A stretch of DNA of 64,000 nt from Nemopilema nomurai (Eukaryota; Cnidaria; Scyphozoa; Rhizostomeae; Rhizostomatidae). A program made the position numbers and the translations under genes. This document shows positions 25,260-36,764 of this stretch, piece by piece; the stretch's first letter is position 1; each line of letters opens with the position of its first letter. The notes under the pieces are model-generated. The model made no database searches. It saw only the letters and a list, made by a program, of their open reading frames with translations, and was not told the origin of the DNA. Location of the stretch: contig ML133420.1 of assembly GCA_003864495.1 (NCBI GenBank), positions 4,674,340-4,738,339 of the forward strand, given 5' to 3'.

Positions 25260-26876
25260 CAAAGAGCTTTGTTTTGGGATTGACAAAATCTCTAGCTACT
25301 TTCTGAAGCTAGCACTTCCTTTTATTGAAAACTCGCTTGCTTATTTGTTTAATACATCAACTGTTACAAGTCAGTTTCCCGACTCATGGAAAGTAGCTAG
25401 CGTCGCCTCTGTTTTCAAAGATGGAGATAGGACTGATAAGTCTAATTATCGACCAATATCTCAAGGCTCTTTGAAAAACTTGTGACCAATCAACTGTACG
25501 AACACATGGACAAAAATGGTCAATTTTCCAATGACCGGTTTTTTGCGCCATCGGTCCACAGTAACCTGTTTACTTAAAATACTGATGATTGGTACAATGG
25601 GCTAGATCTTGGTAAGCTAGTTGGATTAGTATTTATTGACCTTAAAAAGGCCTTTGACACTGTTGATCATGAAATTCTGTGCAAAAAGCTTGAGATATAT
25701 GGCATCCAGCATCACGAGCTCTCCTGGTTCAAATCTTACCTGACCAACCGTAAAGCGTTTTGTCGGGTTGTTGGGGTTGACTCGGAGACCGGGGAGATAG
25801 AGGTTGGTGTTCTACAAGGCTCATGTCTTGGGCCTTTACTTTTTCTGATCAATATCAATGACCTCCCGCTGGCTGTCCAAGGTTCTACTGTGTCTATGTA
25901 TGCTGATGACACTAGTCTGTGCCACCAATCTCATAATTTGACTCAGCTGCAATGTTGCAATTCTTTGGATGTTGCAAAAGCTCATGCCATGTTGGTTACC
26001 ACAAAAAAACATAGCACTCTCAAGAGTCAGAATGAAGGCTTGGAACTGAAAGTTCGTGGAAATGATCTGCAAATCATTCAAAAAAAATAAAATACCTTGG
26101 TGTACAAATTGATTGCTCATTGGACTGGAAAGAGCAAATCAAGGCGGTTTCTACCAAGGTGTCCAGGGCAATAGGCTTTCTGAAACATGCTAAATCATTC
26201 ATACTAAGAGAATCTTTGAAAACACTCTACACAGGTATTGTGGAGCCCCATTTTCGTTACTGCTGTTCTGTTTGGGGGTGTGCAGGCTCAACTGAAGTTA
26301 ATCAGTTGCAAAAGCTTCAGAAACGTGCTGCAAGAATCATATCAAACAGCAACAATGACGCCCCTAGCAGACCACTTATTGAAGAGCTGGGTTGGTTGAG
26401 TCTGAAACAATGGTCTTCAAATCCCTGAATGGGTTGGCTCCTAAATACACTTGTAGCCTATTCACACAAAAACTCGGAATGGTCCTCTTGTAGCCTCCGC
26501 AATACAGAGATGGATCTGAGGCTACCTGAAAAAAAACAGCAAATGGGCAAAAATGTTTTTCTTTCAGAGGATCAAAGTTGTGGAATGGCTTCTCAGCTGA
26601 GTCAAAACAAGAATCCTCCCTAAGTTCATTTAAACAATTTTTCTTATTGTACATGCATATTTTAGATTGTTGTAGGGTTTTAATAGGGGGTTTAAAGGGG
26701 TTTTAACAGTCTTTAATAAGTTTTTTATAGGATCGTTCATAGTTTTGTATTGTATGTAATTAGGGTAATTTAGTTATTTACATATTATATTTATTTGTAA
26801 GTATTGTAAATGGAGGGCCCCTTGAAAATCAGCCATGCTGAAGGGCTGCCCTCCTTAAACAAGTGAATGAAATGAA
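25260..26876 (+). mobile_element. 5'-truncated CR1/L2-like LINE with RT domain
   Basis: Broken reverse-transcriptase reading: FPDSWKVASVASVFKDGD, SNYRPIS, LVFIDLKKAFDTVDHEIL, VGVLQGSCLGPLLFLI, SMYADDTSL (catalytic YADD at 25899-25910), then VQIDCSLDWKEQIKAV, GIVEPHFRYCCSVWG and LQKLQKRAARIIS. These are the ordered motifs of a non-LTR retrotransposon ORF2. Stops, frameshifts (one after SNYRPIS, one before VQIDCS) and loss of the endonuclease and ORF1 make it a dead 5'-truncated copy. The 3' end (about 26850-26880) is a short AATGAAATGAAAA repeat, typical of CR1/L2-type elements. It resembles the fragments at 2430-3260 and 4390-4745. Confidence 0.85.
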
Positions 26877-27303
26877 AATTTAACAAAACTTGTTGCACCA
26901 AATCGCCACATCTTATGGGCTATACGTACGCCCAACAATATTAATAAGAGCAATCAAAATCCCTAGCTGCCTCTCTGTTACTTCTTTGGGCTCATCTTTT
27001 GCCCAGCATGCAGTTGTGTTAACAATTTTTTTGGATTTTTGGCTTCGTTCCAATTATCTCTATTATCTCCCTATTAGCTCCCTATTTACCGTTCCTATTA
27101 TCTCCATGGTAACAGCAAACAATGCCAAAAATCCCGCAAACGAAAGCGAGGCAGCTCTTGCAACGATTCCGTGCAATGTTGTGGTGCAATGCTAGGCCGG
27201 GAAGAAACAACATCAGAAAGGAGTTTATTCAGTGACCAAGCACTTGGTAAATGTAACATTCTAATGGATTCCTAAAAGTTAAAGGGTTAAATTGATTGTG
27301 GGC
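26877..27303. other. Upstream region of RNA ligase gene
   Basis: Between the LINE tail and the ligase start codon; presumably holds the promoter and 5' UTR. A short plus-strand frame here has no recognisable domain. No repeat seen. Confidence 0.35.
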
Positions 27304-28515
27304 ATGGCCAGCAAAGTGAACAATGAGTACAGGCCGGGCAAACTGGATTTGGTGAAATTTCCAAGAACTCGTCATCTATTGGACGCAGGCGGAAATGGAG
27401 TTACCCGTGACGATCTTTTGATGACAGCTAAGGAAGCTATTTCTTTTATCAGGGGTAATGTGGTTTCAGTTGAAGAAAAAGTAGACGGTGCCAATCTGGG
27501 CTTATCAGTCAATAAAAACAATGAAATTAGGGCGCAAAACCGTTCCCATTACGTGATTTCGAGTTCACACCAACAGTTCAGCGCTTTGGAGAAGTGGATA
27601 GCACAGAATAGCGCAAGCCTACTACGTGTTCTAGATGATGGGAAATTCATTCTCTATGGAGAATGGGTCTACGCAAAACACTCAATATTCTATTCACGCT
27701 TGCCAAGTTATTTCATTGCCTTTGATATCTACAATACTTCCACTGGCCATTTTGTTAGTCGTAAGATGAGGGATCAAATGCTGAACGGGACAGGAATTTC
27801 GATTGTCCCATTAATTGTCGAGAAGGAGTTTCGTACTCCTGGAGAGGTAAACTTAGTTAGATTAGAGTCAATGAGCTCTGATTTTCAACTTTGATGGCAT
27901 CTTATACACGTCAATAGGATCTCAAGTTACAAGGTCATTTACATGTTTGTGAAAGTAAAGTTCATAAAATTCTTCTAAGTCACAGACTTCCGCAAATTTA
28001 TGGTGTCGGCCCATAAGTATTTGGCAAAATGTTGTGTGAATGCTAAGGTAACATCAACTGCACTTCTCAATTCCCCAACTTCTTGGGCCGTTTTTCTGAT
28101 AAAAGCTCCTGATGGATTTCTTCTATTCCTTCAGAATAAGTTCATTTGTAAATCATTGAAAAAAGAATCATTGCATAGCATGCATAAGTTTACAAACAAT
28201 ACCTAGGGCTGTGTTACTTTGAATTAAGCTCATTTCTTAATTATGGGCATTATTCAAGTGCATAATTGAATACCTTTTTTACTTGTTTTTGCCTAATAAA
28301 AGAACTTTCCTCCACAGCTACTTAAATACCTGGAGACCCCATCAGCATATTACGATGGACCAGTGGAAGGTATATACTTAAGAGTTGATGAAAATACACA
28401 GGCAAACAGATTGCCTAACAGAGCAAAGATAGTACGACCAGACTTTCTACAGCAGATAGAGGAACAATGGACTAGACAAAAATTTGTCAAAAACAGATGT
28501 GAGGTTTATTTCTAA
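27304..28515 (+). CDS. Compact ATP-dependent RNA ligase (RNA_ligase domain)
   Basis: Two exons, 27304-27846 and 28318-28515, GT-AG, phase 0; 246 aa. The ATG at 27304 is the first in the frame; the frame upstream is open only four codons. All nucleotidyltransferase motifs are present: motif I EEKVDGANLG (Lys59 would be the adenylated nucleophile), Ia QNRSH (78-82), III LYGEWVYAKHSIFY (from 117), IIIa YFIAFDIY (ends 143), IV EGIYLRVD (198-205), V RAKIVRPDF (Lys218). Such ligases join RNA 3'-OH and 5'-PO4 ends via a ligase-AMP intermediate. The wording KFPRTRHLL near the start and KVDGAN resembles a bacterial RNA-ligase family rather than T4 Rnl2 or tRNA ligases. There is no C-terminal domain beyond motif V and no targeting signal. 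The catalytic set looks intact; substrate unknown. Confidence 0.85.
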
Positions 28516-28692
28516 CAAGAAATTAGGAAGTTTGCAAAAATTGGTAAAGAGTGTGTTCCTTGGATTTTTCTGAACTTTTATTAGTAATTCTTTAGCATCA
28601 TGTCATTTCTATATGAACTCTTGTGTACAACTGCAAAACTGGACTTTAAATGTTTTCAGTGTTGCACCACATCATTGCTGCTAGTAATCTTA

Positions 28693-28698
28693 AATAAA
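28693..28698 (+). terminator. Polyadenylation signal of RNA ligase gene
   Basis: AATAAA on the plus strand, about 180 bp after the ligase stop codon at 28515; the first clear hexamer downstream. The cleavage site would fall near 28715. Inferred from the motif only. Confidence 0.5.
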
Positions 28699-28715
28699 AT
28701 ATTATTTGACCTTTT

Positions 28716-29069
28716 GCTCAATGAAAACTTTCACGAAGCAGTTCTTGGTACCCCCATGATAACCAATTTCATTTTCTGAAAGGTAATATGAGGAATGTTC
28801 CAATACCCAGTCACATTCTGTGGTATTGTATTCTTTTGTGCATAAATCATAATAGTGTGCTGGCAACAACCATATACATCTTTTAAGAATATATTTCACC
28901 ACAACAGTTCATAAATGATTTGACAGTCTGAGCCCTACCCCTTTTTATAACTGCGAATGATACCACTTCATCTTATATACCCCCACTTTCCGATTTTTCA
29001 ATTTTCATACATAAATTCTCTTGGCAGATTCATGGCACTCGTAAATAAACTTAAAGTTGTATCTAGTTT
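28716..29069. other. Convergent intergenic region
   Basis: Short spacer between the 3' ends of the RNA ligase gene (plus) and HGH1 (minus). A minus-strand short frame has no recognisable domain. No AATAAA seen on the minus strand, so the HGH1 polyadenylation site is undefined. Confidence 0.35.
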
Positions 29070-31857
29070 TCACATTGAATCTGCTGCATCAAACTTTTGC
29101 TGAATGTTCTCTGGTATTTGAACTTTCTTCAAATCCTCCATCCCTTCTTCAGGTTCATCTCCAATCAAAATCTGAATAAGTTTCTCCAGAACCAATAGTA
29201 CATCATCATTCTTCTCCACATTATGTAGTTCCCTCATAACGTAATATGCTCCATTATCTCTCAGGTTTTCACGCCCAGCTTTCTTGGTGCAGAGCTAAAT
29301 TGGAAATAACTTCCAGTTAGTTGAAATAGCTAAGCATCTTATCATTCTACTTTCAGATTTTTCAGACTTTCATTTTTTGCAGTTTGAATAGATTAAGCAA
29401 AGATATATACCTGCAAAAGAGTTTCTATGAGCATGGTCCTTATTTCCTCATCTGGCTCTCTTTCTTTATCCTCTGAAAGATACTGCAAGTCAATTGGAAG
29501 CTTTTCCATTTCATATTCTGCAATCTCTTCAGGTCCAGCAAGAGGAAGAAGTAAATGGGACAGAATGTCTACATCTGAACTAAGCAGCCAGTCATGGTAA
29601 TCTATAAAATAACAGTAATTTTATTTCTTGGGGTATTTTACATCTATTCGCAAGCTACTTTTTCATGAACTACCCTATGGATGGCAACTATTTGAGTTCC
29701 ATAAAAACGAGCGCATAAGCTGCATGTTTACCTCATTGCCCCCCCCCCCAAAAAAAATCAAATGTGCAGCCTATGTTCCAAGTGATCAACTTTAGTCCAC
29801 ATATCTGAAAACAAGGCTTGCTTTTGTTGTAGTTTTTTTAAAAATTCCCTTGATTTTTGACATAAACATTAATAAAATGAATTTGGACTGACGGGAAAGA
29901 AAATTTTGAAATTAAGTCCTCTAAAAATAAAAATATGACCATCTAAAACCTGTCTAGACATCCAAGGGCAATTCTTGAATTCATGACATTTTCAATAAAG
30001 TGATCAATATTGCCTTATGGTATTTTCTTATCATAATTCAACTACCAGTTGACAGTGCTAGTTCTGCATGCATCTGTTTTTGGTTTCTATTTGACTTTAT
30101 TGCCAAACCAACATGGCATGACACCCATCATCCCAGAATTGCTTCATATTTTCCAAGTGTTTAGATCTACTATATTTATGAATAGCTCCAAAATTTCAGC
30201 TCAAATTTGAAACTAGTTCCCGAGATATTTGAATTTAAGAGTTTGTCAATTTTTCTGCCAAATTTGCCACTGCCGCCATTCTGGATTTCTTGTCTGCTGA
30301 ACACTTGAGATTAATTTCTTTATGGGCAATTCATTGATGTATCAATTCAAATAAAACTTTGCACATACATCATGGGATATTCAGCTATTTCAGATATGTG
30401 AATACTATTTCCTAAAAGCATTCCCTTATGCCCCTTGAGAGCCGTAAGTTTCCCCCCAAAAATTATGATTTGCTGCCTCAGCATAACGGCTGTCATTTTG
30501 ATTCAACAAATTTTTAAAGTTTGAAAAGTCTTGTGAACTCAAATTTTTGTAGGCTCATTTGCCATGATATGAATTTTAATATATTAAAAAACTGGAATGA
30601 TACTCTGCCCTGTTTTTCATTTTTTAATGGTAAACTTTTGCAATAAAATATGTTGATAATCGTGGCATAATGACTTTACTTGTAAAAAAAGACTTTATAT
30701 TTTTCTAGGTAAAAAGCATCTTTTGATATTTTAAATATCAATTTAACATAAAAGAAAATTTTCAAGACAATTTTCAAGTGGACTTGATTCAGAATTTACC
30801 ATAAACAAACACTTGAAACATTTGAAGCAATTCTGAGATGATGGGTGTCAACAGTCACTATTGCTTGTTGATTTGGCATGGAATGACCCTGCGGCATATG
30901 TTCTATGAACTGAATTTATAGTTCACTCTTTGATATGCCCCACCAGAAATACTATGAAAATGCTCGGCCACCAATGTCATATGTTGTTGATTTTTTTGAA
31001 AATTTTCCTCCTTAATTGCACTGTACCAACTTTGGATTTGAAAGCGTAAAAAATTATTTGGCTAATATCTAATTGCATTTCCAAAACACAAACCATTTCC
31101 TCTGTCCTAAATGCTAAATGCGTCTACAGCAGGGTTAATTGCTCTGATTTATAAACAGGAAATCTGTCTCAAAATGTTGTAAGACACATATTATCATACC
31201 AGTCTCAAATGAGAGGTTTCTAATGATTCGAACCACCGCGGCCCGTCGAATTCTTGACTCCATGTGTGAAGTGTAAGGTAGCAACCGTTGAACCACGCAT
31301 CGTTCTTGATCGAGAAACAATTTCCTCGCCTTTTCAACCAATGTCATATTTGACAGAAACGAGCCCAAATGCGAGAGCTGGTTATTCTTTGTGTTATACC
31401 CCTTTATACAAAACGCGTCGACAAAGTCGGGCAAAGCGGTGCTCTTAAGTTTGTCGACGTAATCCAAAACCACCTGACAATTCTTTGCGCTTCTGGTCAA
31501 ATTGCTGAGTAGTTTCGCTGCATCATCCGCGTATTTTGCTTCTTTACTCAACACGTATTTTATAGTAAAATATAAACAGTCTTCATTAAGCAAACCGACC
31601 AAACTGGATTTATCTGGATTCAATATTAAATTCGTTAAAATTCTAAAACAGTCCCGCTTTATTTCTTCGCAAGTGTCATCAATTAAGAGTGTTACAAGGC
31701 ATTCGAGCAAATTCTTTGTATTTACAATGATGTCACAACCACTTTCATCAGCAGTTAATCCCGCAATATACTCCAGGGCAACTCCTTTAACTTCAAGCTT
31801 GCAGTCTGCGTTTAAAAACTGACAAAGTTCTTGGAGCTGCGACTTCATGTCCGCCAT
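29070..31857 (-). CDS. HGH1: HGH1 armadillo-like protein (eEF2 folding factor)
   Basis: Three minus-strand exons: 31857-31200, 29601-29411, 29294-29070; all GT-AG, phases 1 and 0 close, 357 aa. Recognised from HGH1/BRP16/FAM203 signatures: RNLSFET just before the first junction, YHDWLLSSDVDILSHLLLPL with AGPEE, then EMEKLPIDLQYL, EPDEEIRTMLIETLLQ, and the C-terminal VMRELHNVEKNDD followed by LIGDEPEEGMEDL. The rest is helical armadillo/HEAT-like. Yeast and human HGH1 recruit the TRiC/CCT chaperonin and Hsp90 to fold elongation factor eEF2 in the cytosol. The ATG at 31855-31857 (A at -3, G at +4) is chosen because the homologous domain begins there; an in-frame ATG at 31921-31923 would add 22 residues. 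Human HGH1 is 390 aa, so the length fits. The first intron hosts an inverted-repeat element. Confidence 0.9.
29739..29749. repeat. C-homopolymer tract
   Basis: A run of 11 C followed by an A run, in an HGH1 intron. Other long G/C runs: 31945-31959 (15 G), 33348-33360 (13 G) and 45246-45263 (18 C). Confidence 0.85.
30103..30878. mobile_element. Inverted-repeat element in HGH1 intron
   Basis: Left segment 30103-30165 (ACACCCATCATCCCAGAATT then GCTTCATATTTTCCAAGTG) is repeated in inverse orientation at about 30805-30878 (CACTTGAAACATTTGAAGCA then ATTCTGAGATGATGGGTGTC). The outermost block differs by a short insertion on the right. About 775 bp with no transposase frame, so a non-autonomous element. 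Superfamily unknown; no target duplication could be settled. Confidence 0.55.
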
Positions 31858-32189
31858 TATCCTCGTGGAGTTAACTCGAATGAGGCCGAAATTGAAATCG
31901 AGGGCATCCTTGTCGCTGTTCATTTTTTCGGTGTTTCTATCCCAGGGGGGGGGGGGGGGTGTCTGTACAGGGATAATGCCGCCTCTGATTCCTCTGTTAC
32001 TTTGAGTAGTCAGGCAAAAGGTGAATGCAAGAAACAAACCACTCGCTTTGAGGTGTAAAACTGATTATATCAATGAAAAGGAGAGTTATATATATAGTTG
32101 AAAACGAGGTTAGCGTCTAAATTAAGTATACTAATTAATGCAGAAGGTCCTACTACATGTCAGGGGGGGTGTCAGGGGGGGGGTTGTTC
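31858..32189. other. HGH1 5' flank with G15 tract
   Basis: Probable HGH1 promoter and 5' UTR. A 15-base G run (C on the mRNA strand) lies 88-102 bp before the chosen ATG. Two further G runs at about 32161-32182, separated by TGTCA, adjoin the first LTR of the mobile-element cluster. Confidence 0.4.
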
Positions 32190-32363
32190 TATGTATACAA
32201 TCACATGTCATATCAAGTGTTACCTATAAATCAATGTCGTGTTAACAGATATATAAGAGCTTGTAGTTAATTAGAGTCTTGAGTCTTAGTTTTAGTGCAA
32301 ATGAAAGAGCACAGAAAATGTATTGAGTGCGTTGTCTTGCCTCTCGCTCTTTGAGATGTAACG
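32190..32363 (+). repeat. 5' LTR of old Gypsy family A
   Basis: This stretch is repeated with few differences at 44059-44231; shared blocks include TACAATCACATGTCATATCA, AATCAATGTCGTGTTAACAG and ATATATAAGAGCTTGTAGTT. The ATATATAAG would serve as the LTR TATA box. Its outer edge is blurred by G-rich sequence. TGGCGGAGAACC after the LTR suits a primer-binding site. Confidence 0.75.
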
Positions 32364-35063
32364 CCTCTTACATCTGGCGGAGAACCAGTTCTCGATTGGC
32401 TGAAGTCGTCAAAGACCAGAATGCCGCGAATAAATCTCGAGCAGATGAATTGGCCCGGCTATCCGCTGCAGTCAGTTAACTATCAGATATTGCTGACCAT
32501 TCTTCTTTAGCTCATTCTGGTTCACTTCGTTTACCTAATCTCACTTAACCGGAGTACACTGGTTCAGAAGATCTCGACCGTTTTCTCAAGCAATTTACTT
32601 ACGTTTTGGAGAGCTCTGGCGCTGACCCAAAACATTTTTTAACTTATTTAAAGCAGCAACGCCGCAAAGATTCTAGAGCGTTCGACATCATATGCAATTA
32701 CGAATCGTCGACCTTACCTTCCACATTCCCCACGTCCGGAAGACTAACTTCGACTTTACGATTGTGCCGTTGCTGCCCTACCCAAAGAGCAACAGATCCG
32801 CAGCTTGTTGGCCACTGACTATACTATGTCCCAGCAACCTGGAGAGCCCACAAGCTCTGCGAGACACAACATTCACTGGAAAAGTTGGTCCCCGGCATCC
32901 ACAAAACCTCTGATGGTCTCGAAGTGGAACTTGTTCATGCCTTCGCCTTGAAATTAAAACCAGATGTTTCCAAGGACTTGCTGGCGCACGATTTCGCTTT
33001 TTCCACGCTAACTGCGCTAATTGAAGCAGCCAAGCGGTATGAGAAATACTTTAAGTTAATATAATACACGCCAATTTTCCCACGGCATAATATAGAAGAA
33101 CTGTGAACACATTATGGTAAATTATTCTCTAGATAGTAATAAAACAGATATGCGCAGTTACTTAAGCATACGCAGTAACAGCAAATTTGCACAACAGACC
33201 TGTGAGACCAACGCTCCTGCCGGGCGGGCATTCGCAAGACAATTTGTTTGGTTTGCCTGCACTTAGTCAGTTTCCCAATGACTTGAAAATTGCCAATTTG
33301 GATCTTGCGAATAAGAACATTCTGGGGTGTCCCATTTCGTCGGCTGAGGGGGGGGGGGGGTCCCTCCCTTTGCCGCTCGACGCATGCTGCTCTGTGTCAT
33401 TAGTTAGCAAGCAACATGCCGATATGCAACATGCAACATGCTCCACAATCGCACCCGACCTCAAGTTTACACGTCTTGAGCAGCCTGTCACCGTTTCTGT
33501 TGCCAGTCCTTTGACTTTAGGCGATAGGAATCATGCCAGTACCTATTTGTTTTGACAATGGTCGACCTGCGGTATTTTCTATGCTAGTGGTTCCTAAGTT
33601 GACATGGCCAATACTCTTTGGTCAAAATCATTTGCGTTTAACAAATGCACACATACGCTCACGAGAGCTCAAGGTTTATTTTGCTGATAAAGGTACGTCT
33701 TCATTGGTTAAAGTGATCTGTTTATTGCCCACTTCTTTGCAACAACGTGGGCCTATTTCTCTCCATAAGGGTTTGAATTTTCTCACAGTTTGCGTTCTTC
33801 TCGCAGCCTCACGCAGACACATTTACGTGGATTGCTTCTTAAAAGCATCTCGTTTTCGTGCTCGCAAGGCTGAATTTCAATTCCTTAAAACGGCCTTAAT
33901 TCCCCCCAGTGTTATGCTTTACATCATCCAAATTGGGAGGCAGCTTACCGATGCTAGTAAGATTGGGAGCGGTGCTATGGCTCGCCCAATGTGTCAAAGG
34001 TAAGCTTAGGCTAGTCTGTTTGGTACATATTGGGTCTGGTACCCAGGGTAGTCCGTTATGCGTCCAGGTCTTTCAGGGCTACTGAGTCGCGCTGGCCATA
34101 GCACATGAGGAATTTTTTGCAGTTTAATAAGCTTTGGAATATTTTCAGCCTTACTTAAAGGGAAAAAAATTTAAGGTTATTACAGATCATGCCAATCTGA
34201 AATTTTTGTCCAATATTGCACCCCAAAATTCAAAATTAGCTCGTTGATGCTTATCGTTAGCAGAGTTTGACTTTTCCATAGAGCACCGTCCAGGGAAACA
34301 AAACACCATTCCTGATACTTTAAGTAGAGTCCAGTTGCCTACAGTTCAGTCAACGCTGACACTTTGTTTCTTCCTCCACAAAACGCTCTGGATTTTTTCT
34401 TACAAATGCTATCTCTTGATATTCCACATTTCGATAACATATTTAACGACAGTATAACGTCTCGCACTTGCTTGCATTTCTACAACTAATACAGCTTATT
34501 GTAGTACAACTGACACAAACTAGTTAACTAACAGCAATTTTACTGCTGCTAGAAAACACACCTAACGTGTGGAAATCCCCACTTGTGACACTGCCCCATA
34601 TCCTACTCACCCTGACTGGGATACTGATTTACAATTTCTTACTCCCTTAAACACACACAGACTTGAATTTGCAAAGTTACAACGGAAAGATCCCTATTTA
34701 GGTCCACTAATTAGGTATTTACAGGATCCGAACTCGATTGCTAATCTAGCAGGCCTCGCCCTCAAAACAAAGCGTTGGATAATTACAGTCGCCAAACGCA
34801 CAAAACTTGTAGATGGCATTCAATGCTACTCAGCAGATGAATTTATGTCTGACAGTGACCATCTTCGTATTTACGTAGCAGCAGACACAATTCTTCAACG
34901 TCACCCTTTATATGCATACCACAATAGCCCTATTGGGATGCACCGTGGCCGTGATGCCACTTACAATTCACCGCTCTCTCTTTTTGCGGTTACCGCAATG
35001 CATTTTGATATGAGTGGTATCAGCGCCTACTGTCGATCGATGAAACAAAACGGATTTGAATGA
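32364..35063 (+). mobile_element. Gypsy family A, left internal part, degraded
   Basis: Ordered remnants of a Ty3/Gypsy polyprotein on plus. A gag-like segment lies at about 32540-33060 (EYTGSEDLDRFLKQFTYVL). Protease-like frames cover 33187-34003. An RNase H segment at about 34160-34330 reads FKVITDHANLKFLSN and EFDFSIEHRPGKQN. The integrase zinc-binding region at 34569-35063 includes SPIGMHRGRDATYN. The reverse transcriptase is missing between protease and RNase H, and many stops are present, so this copy is old and dead. It is cut at about 35064, where element B begins. Confidence 0.75.
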
Positions 35064-35159
35064 GATGGCTTCCCTTGAAGGTCAACGCAACAAAATTCTA
35101 GATTCTAGCGGCTTATTGCAAAGGCAACCAGACTCTAGTTTTTTCAAAACTCTTGCACA

Positions 35160-35758
35160 GGTCTGAGGCCTATTTCTGTTCAAGAAGAAAGTAGCAGTGA
35201 AGTAGATGTGAGTGGAGCACTGCCACAAGTAATTGGTGTTAGTGTGACGGGGACCGTGCAAGCTGATGTACAGTTGTCCTGTGGCGAATGTTCTACTTAT
35301 TCTGGTACGTTTTTTGTTTATGCCAACTTGCTCCCCCCACTTGAATGTATCCTTGGCTGGGACTTTTTAACCGCCAATGGGTTAGGTATTATGAGTACAG
35401 GGCGCGATTACTTACTGACAGGTCCCCATGGTAATGTTCCACTATCGCCCTCTGTTTCGCAAGGCGTTTCTTCGTCGCTCTCTTCTGCAGCCGCTGACAG
35501 AGCAGCAGCCCCCGTAATTCTAACCCAGTCTCAGTCCCGTGACTTTGCCGGACGATATCCTCATACCTAGTAGAGTCGAGGTTATTCTTACCGGTTCCGT
35601 TCCAAAAAGTGTTTGTGGGGTTGTTGGTATGATTACACCTATGCCGGCGGCCAATTTGCATTCTTCGTTGCAAGTCGCATATACAATTTGCGATGCGACT
35701 GATAATAGTCGAAGTATTCCGGTACGAATTATGAACACTTCTAATACAAGTGTTGAGT
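35160..35758 (+). pseudogene. Element B protease region
   Basis: The frame from about 35208 reads SGALPQVIGVSVTGTVQADV and LECILGWDFL, the C-terminal part of a retroviral-type aspartic protease (the ILGxDFL motif). It stops at 35570. A second frame (35539 onward) continues to RIMNTSNTSVEL, where element C splits it. Across the insertion the frame resumes at 39454 with FSGQKVADFCPL. The N-terminal catalytic Asp-Ser-Gly triad is not visible, so this is a fragment. Confidence 0.65.
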
Positions 35759-35974
35759 TGTGAAGCACAGAGAGAGACGATGGTTTGTTGCTATAAACTT
35801 GTCATATCATAGATAAACGTGGGTGACACAACGTGTCGAACGGAGCGAAAATACGAATGGTGAACGACAACGAAAACGAATACGAATCAATACAAAAGGG
35901 ATTAGTATTAATATGTGTAAGCGTCCGTTAGGGTCCAGACCCCGGTACTAGGGCCCAGACTCCAGTACTTGACA
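35759..35974 (-). repeat. LTR of element C (3' LTR)
   Basis: 216 bp, reads base-for-base the same as 39233-39448. On the element's strand this is the downstream LTR. Target duplication TGAGT lies just outside at 35754-35758. Confidence 0.95.
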
Positions 35975-35995
35975 TACTGGGGGCCGGCGAAAAAA

Positions 35996-36761
35996 CTAAT
36001 CCTGTGATGATGCGATTAGTTGGGCCTGGATCATGTCCCTAGCCGCGCGTGCGGCGCTACGAGTAGGCCGGAGGTCGGTAGCGTGCTGTTCTGTGGCTTG
36101 AGCAGCGTCGTCTGGCGATTGTTGATTGGTAGAAAGTTCTAGTGGATTGAGCTTGATAACCGAACGCGTGGTTTGTCCGTTGGCGGTGCGTACACAAGCG
36201 GCGCGACAGTGATTGTCAGATCCGCGTAATGTCTTTGTCACAACACCAAGGGGCCAGCGATGTCTAGGCGTGTCCGTGTCTTCAATCAAAACGATGTCGC
36301 CATCTTTTATTCCATTCGTTGACGACTGCTTTCTGCTGCTCTTGTAAGCGTGTGTTTCACGTAGCAGCGATAAATATTCGGCCTTGAAGCGCGTACGAAA
36401 GTGGTCGTATAAGGCTGTACGATGATGCTGTGCGCGCGAAATCTCGTTATGATTACCGAAGTTCGGGTCGTAATCGACGGAATCGAGGCAAGGATGCGGT
36501 AACGACGTAACGTTGAATCCAAACAATAGATGATTGGGCGTTAAAGGCTGAAGTACTTTTTCGAACTGAATTGAAAGTTCAGCATTGTCGACTAGGTTTT
36601 CAACGGAAAGTGTCGAGCTGATCGGATTATCGTCATTTGAGGCGAAACCATTGTTGGGAGGAATGATGTTCGTGTGCATCGTAATGGTTTCCTGTTCAGG
36701 CTCGTGATTTGGTGTTATGGGGGGTGGCTTAGGAAGCGGTCCGGAAACAATTTCCCCAAAT
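35996..36761 (-). pseudogene. Element C integrase C-terminal part (DUF5641-like)
   Basis: The minus frame reads LTPNHLLFGFN, FRTRFKAEYLSLLRETH, IKDGDIVLIEDTDTPRHRWP and LGVVTKTLRGSDNH, ending RSVIKLNPLEL plus a Ser/Ala-rich tail. These are signatures of the domain after the integrase core in BEL/Pao polyproteins. The upstream catalytic core is absent: the frame opens inside the MITE junction at 36762, and no D-D-E core is present between it and the protease. Confidence 0.8.
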
Positions 36762-36764
36762 TTA

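Noticed and set aside
26890..27195. 101-aa plus-strand frame upstream of the RNA ligase
   Set aside because: No domain, repeated ordinary AT-rich wording, no link in phase to the ligase exon.
31135..32037. HGH1 start at the longest possible frame (300 codons in the first exon)
   Set aside because: The first codons translate a C15 tract into a Pro run and lie before the conserved domain; the ATG at 31857 has a better context.
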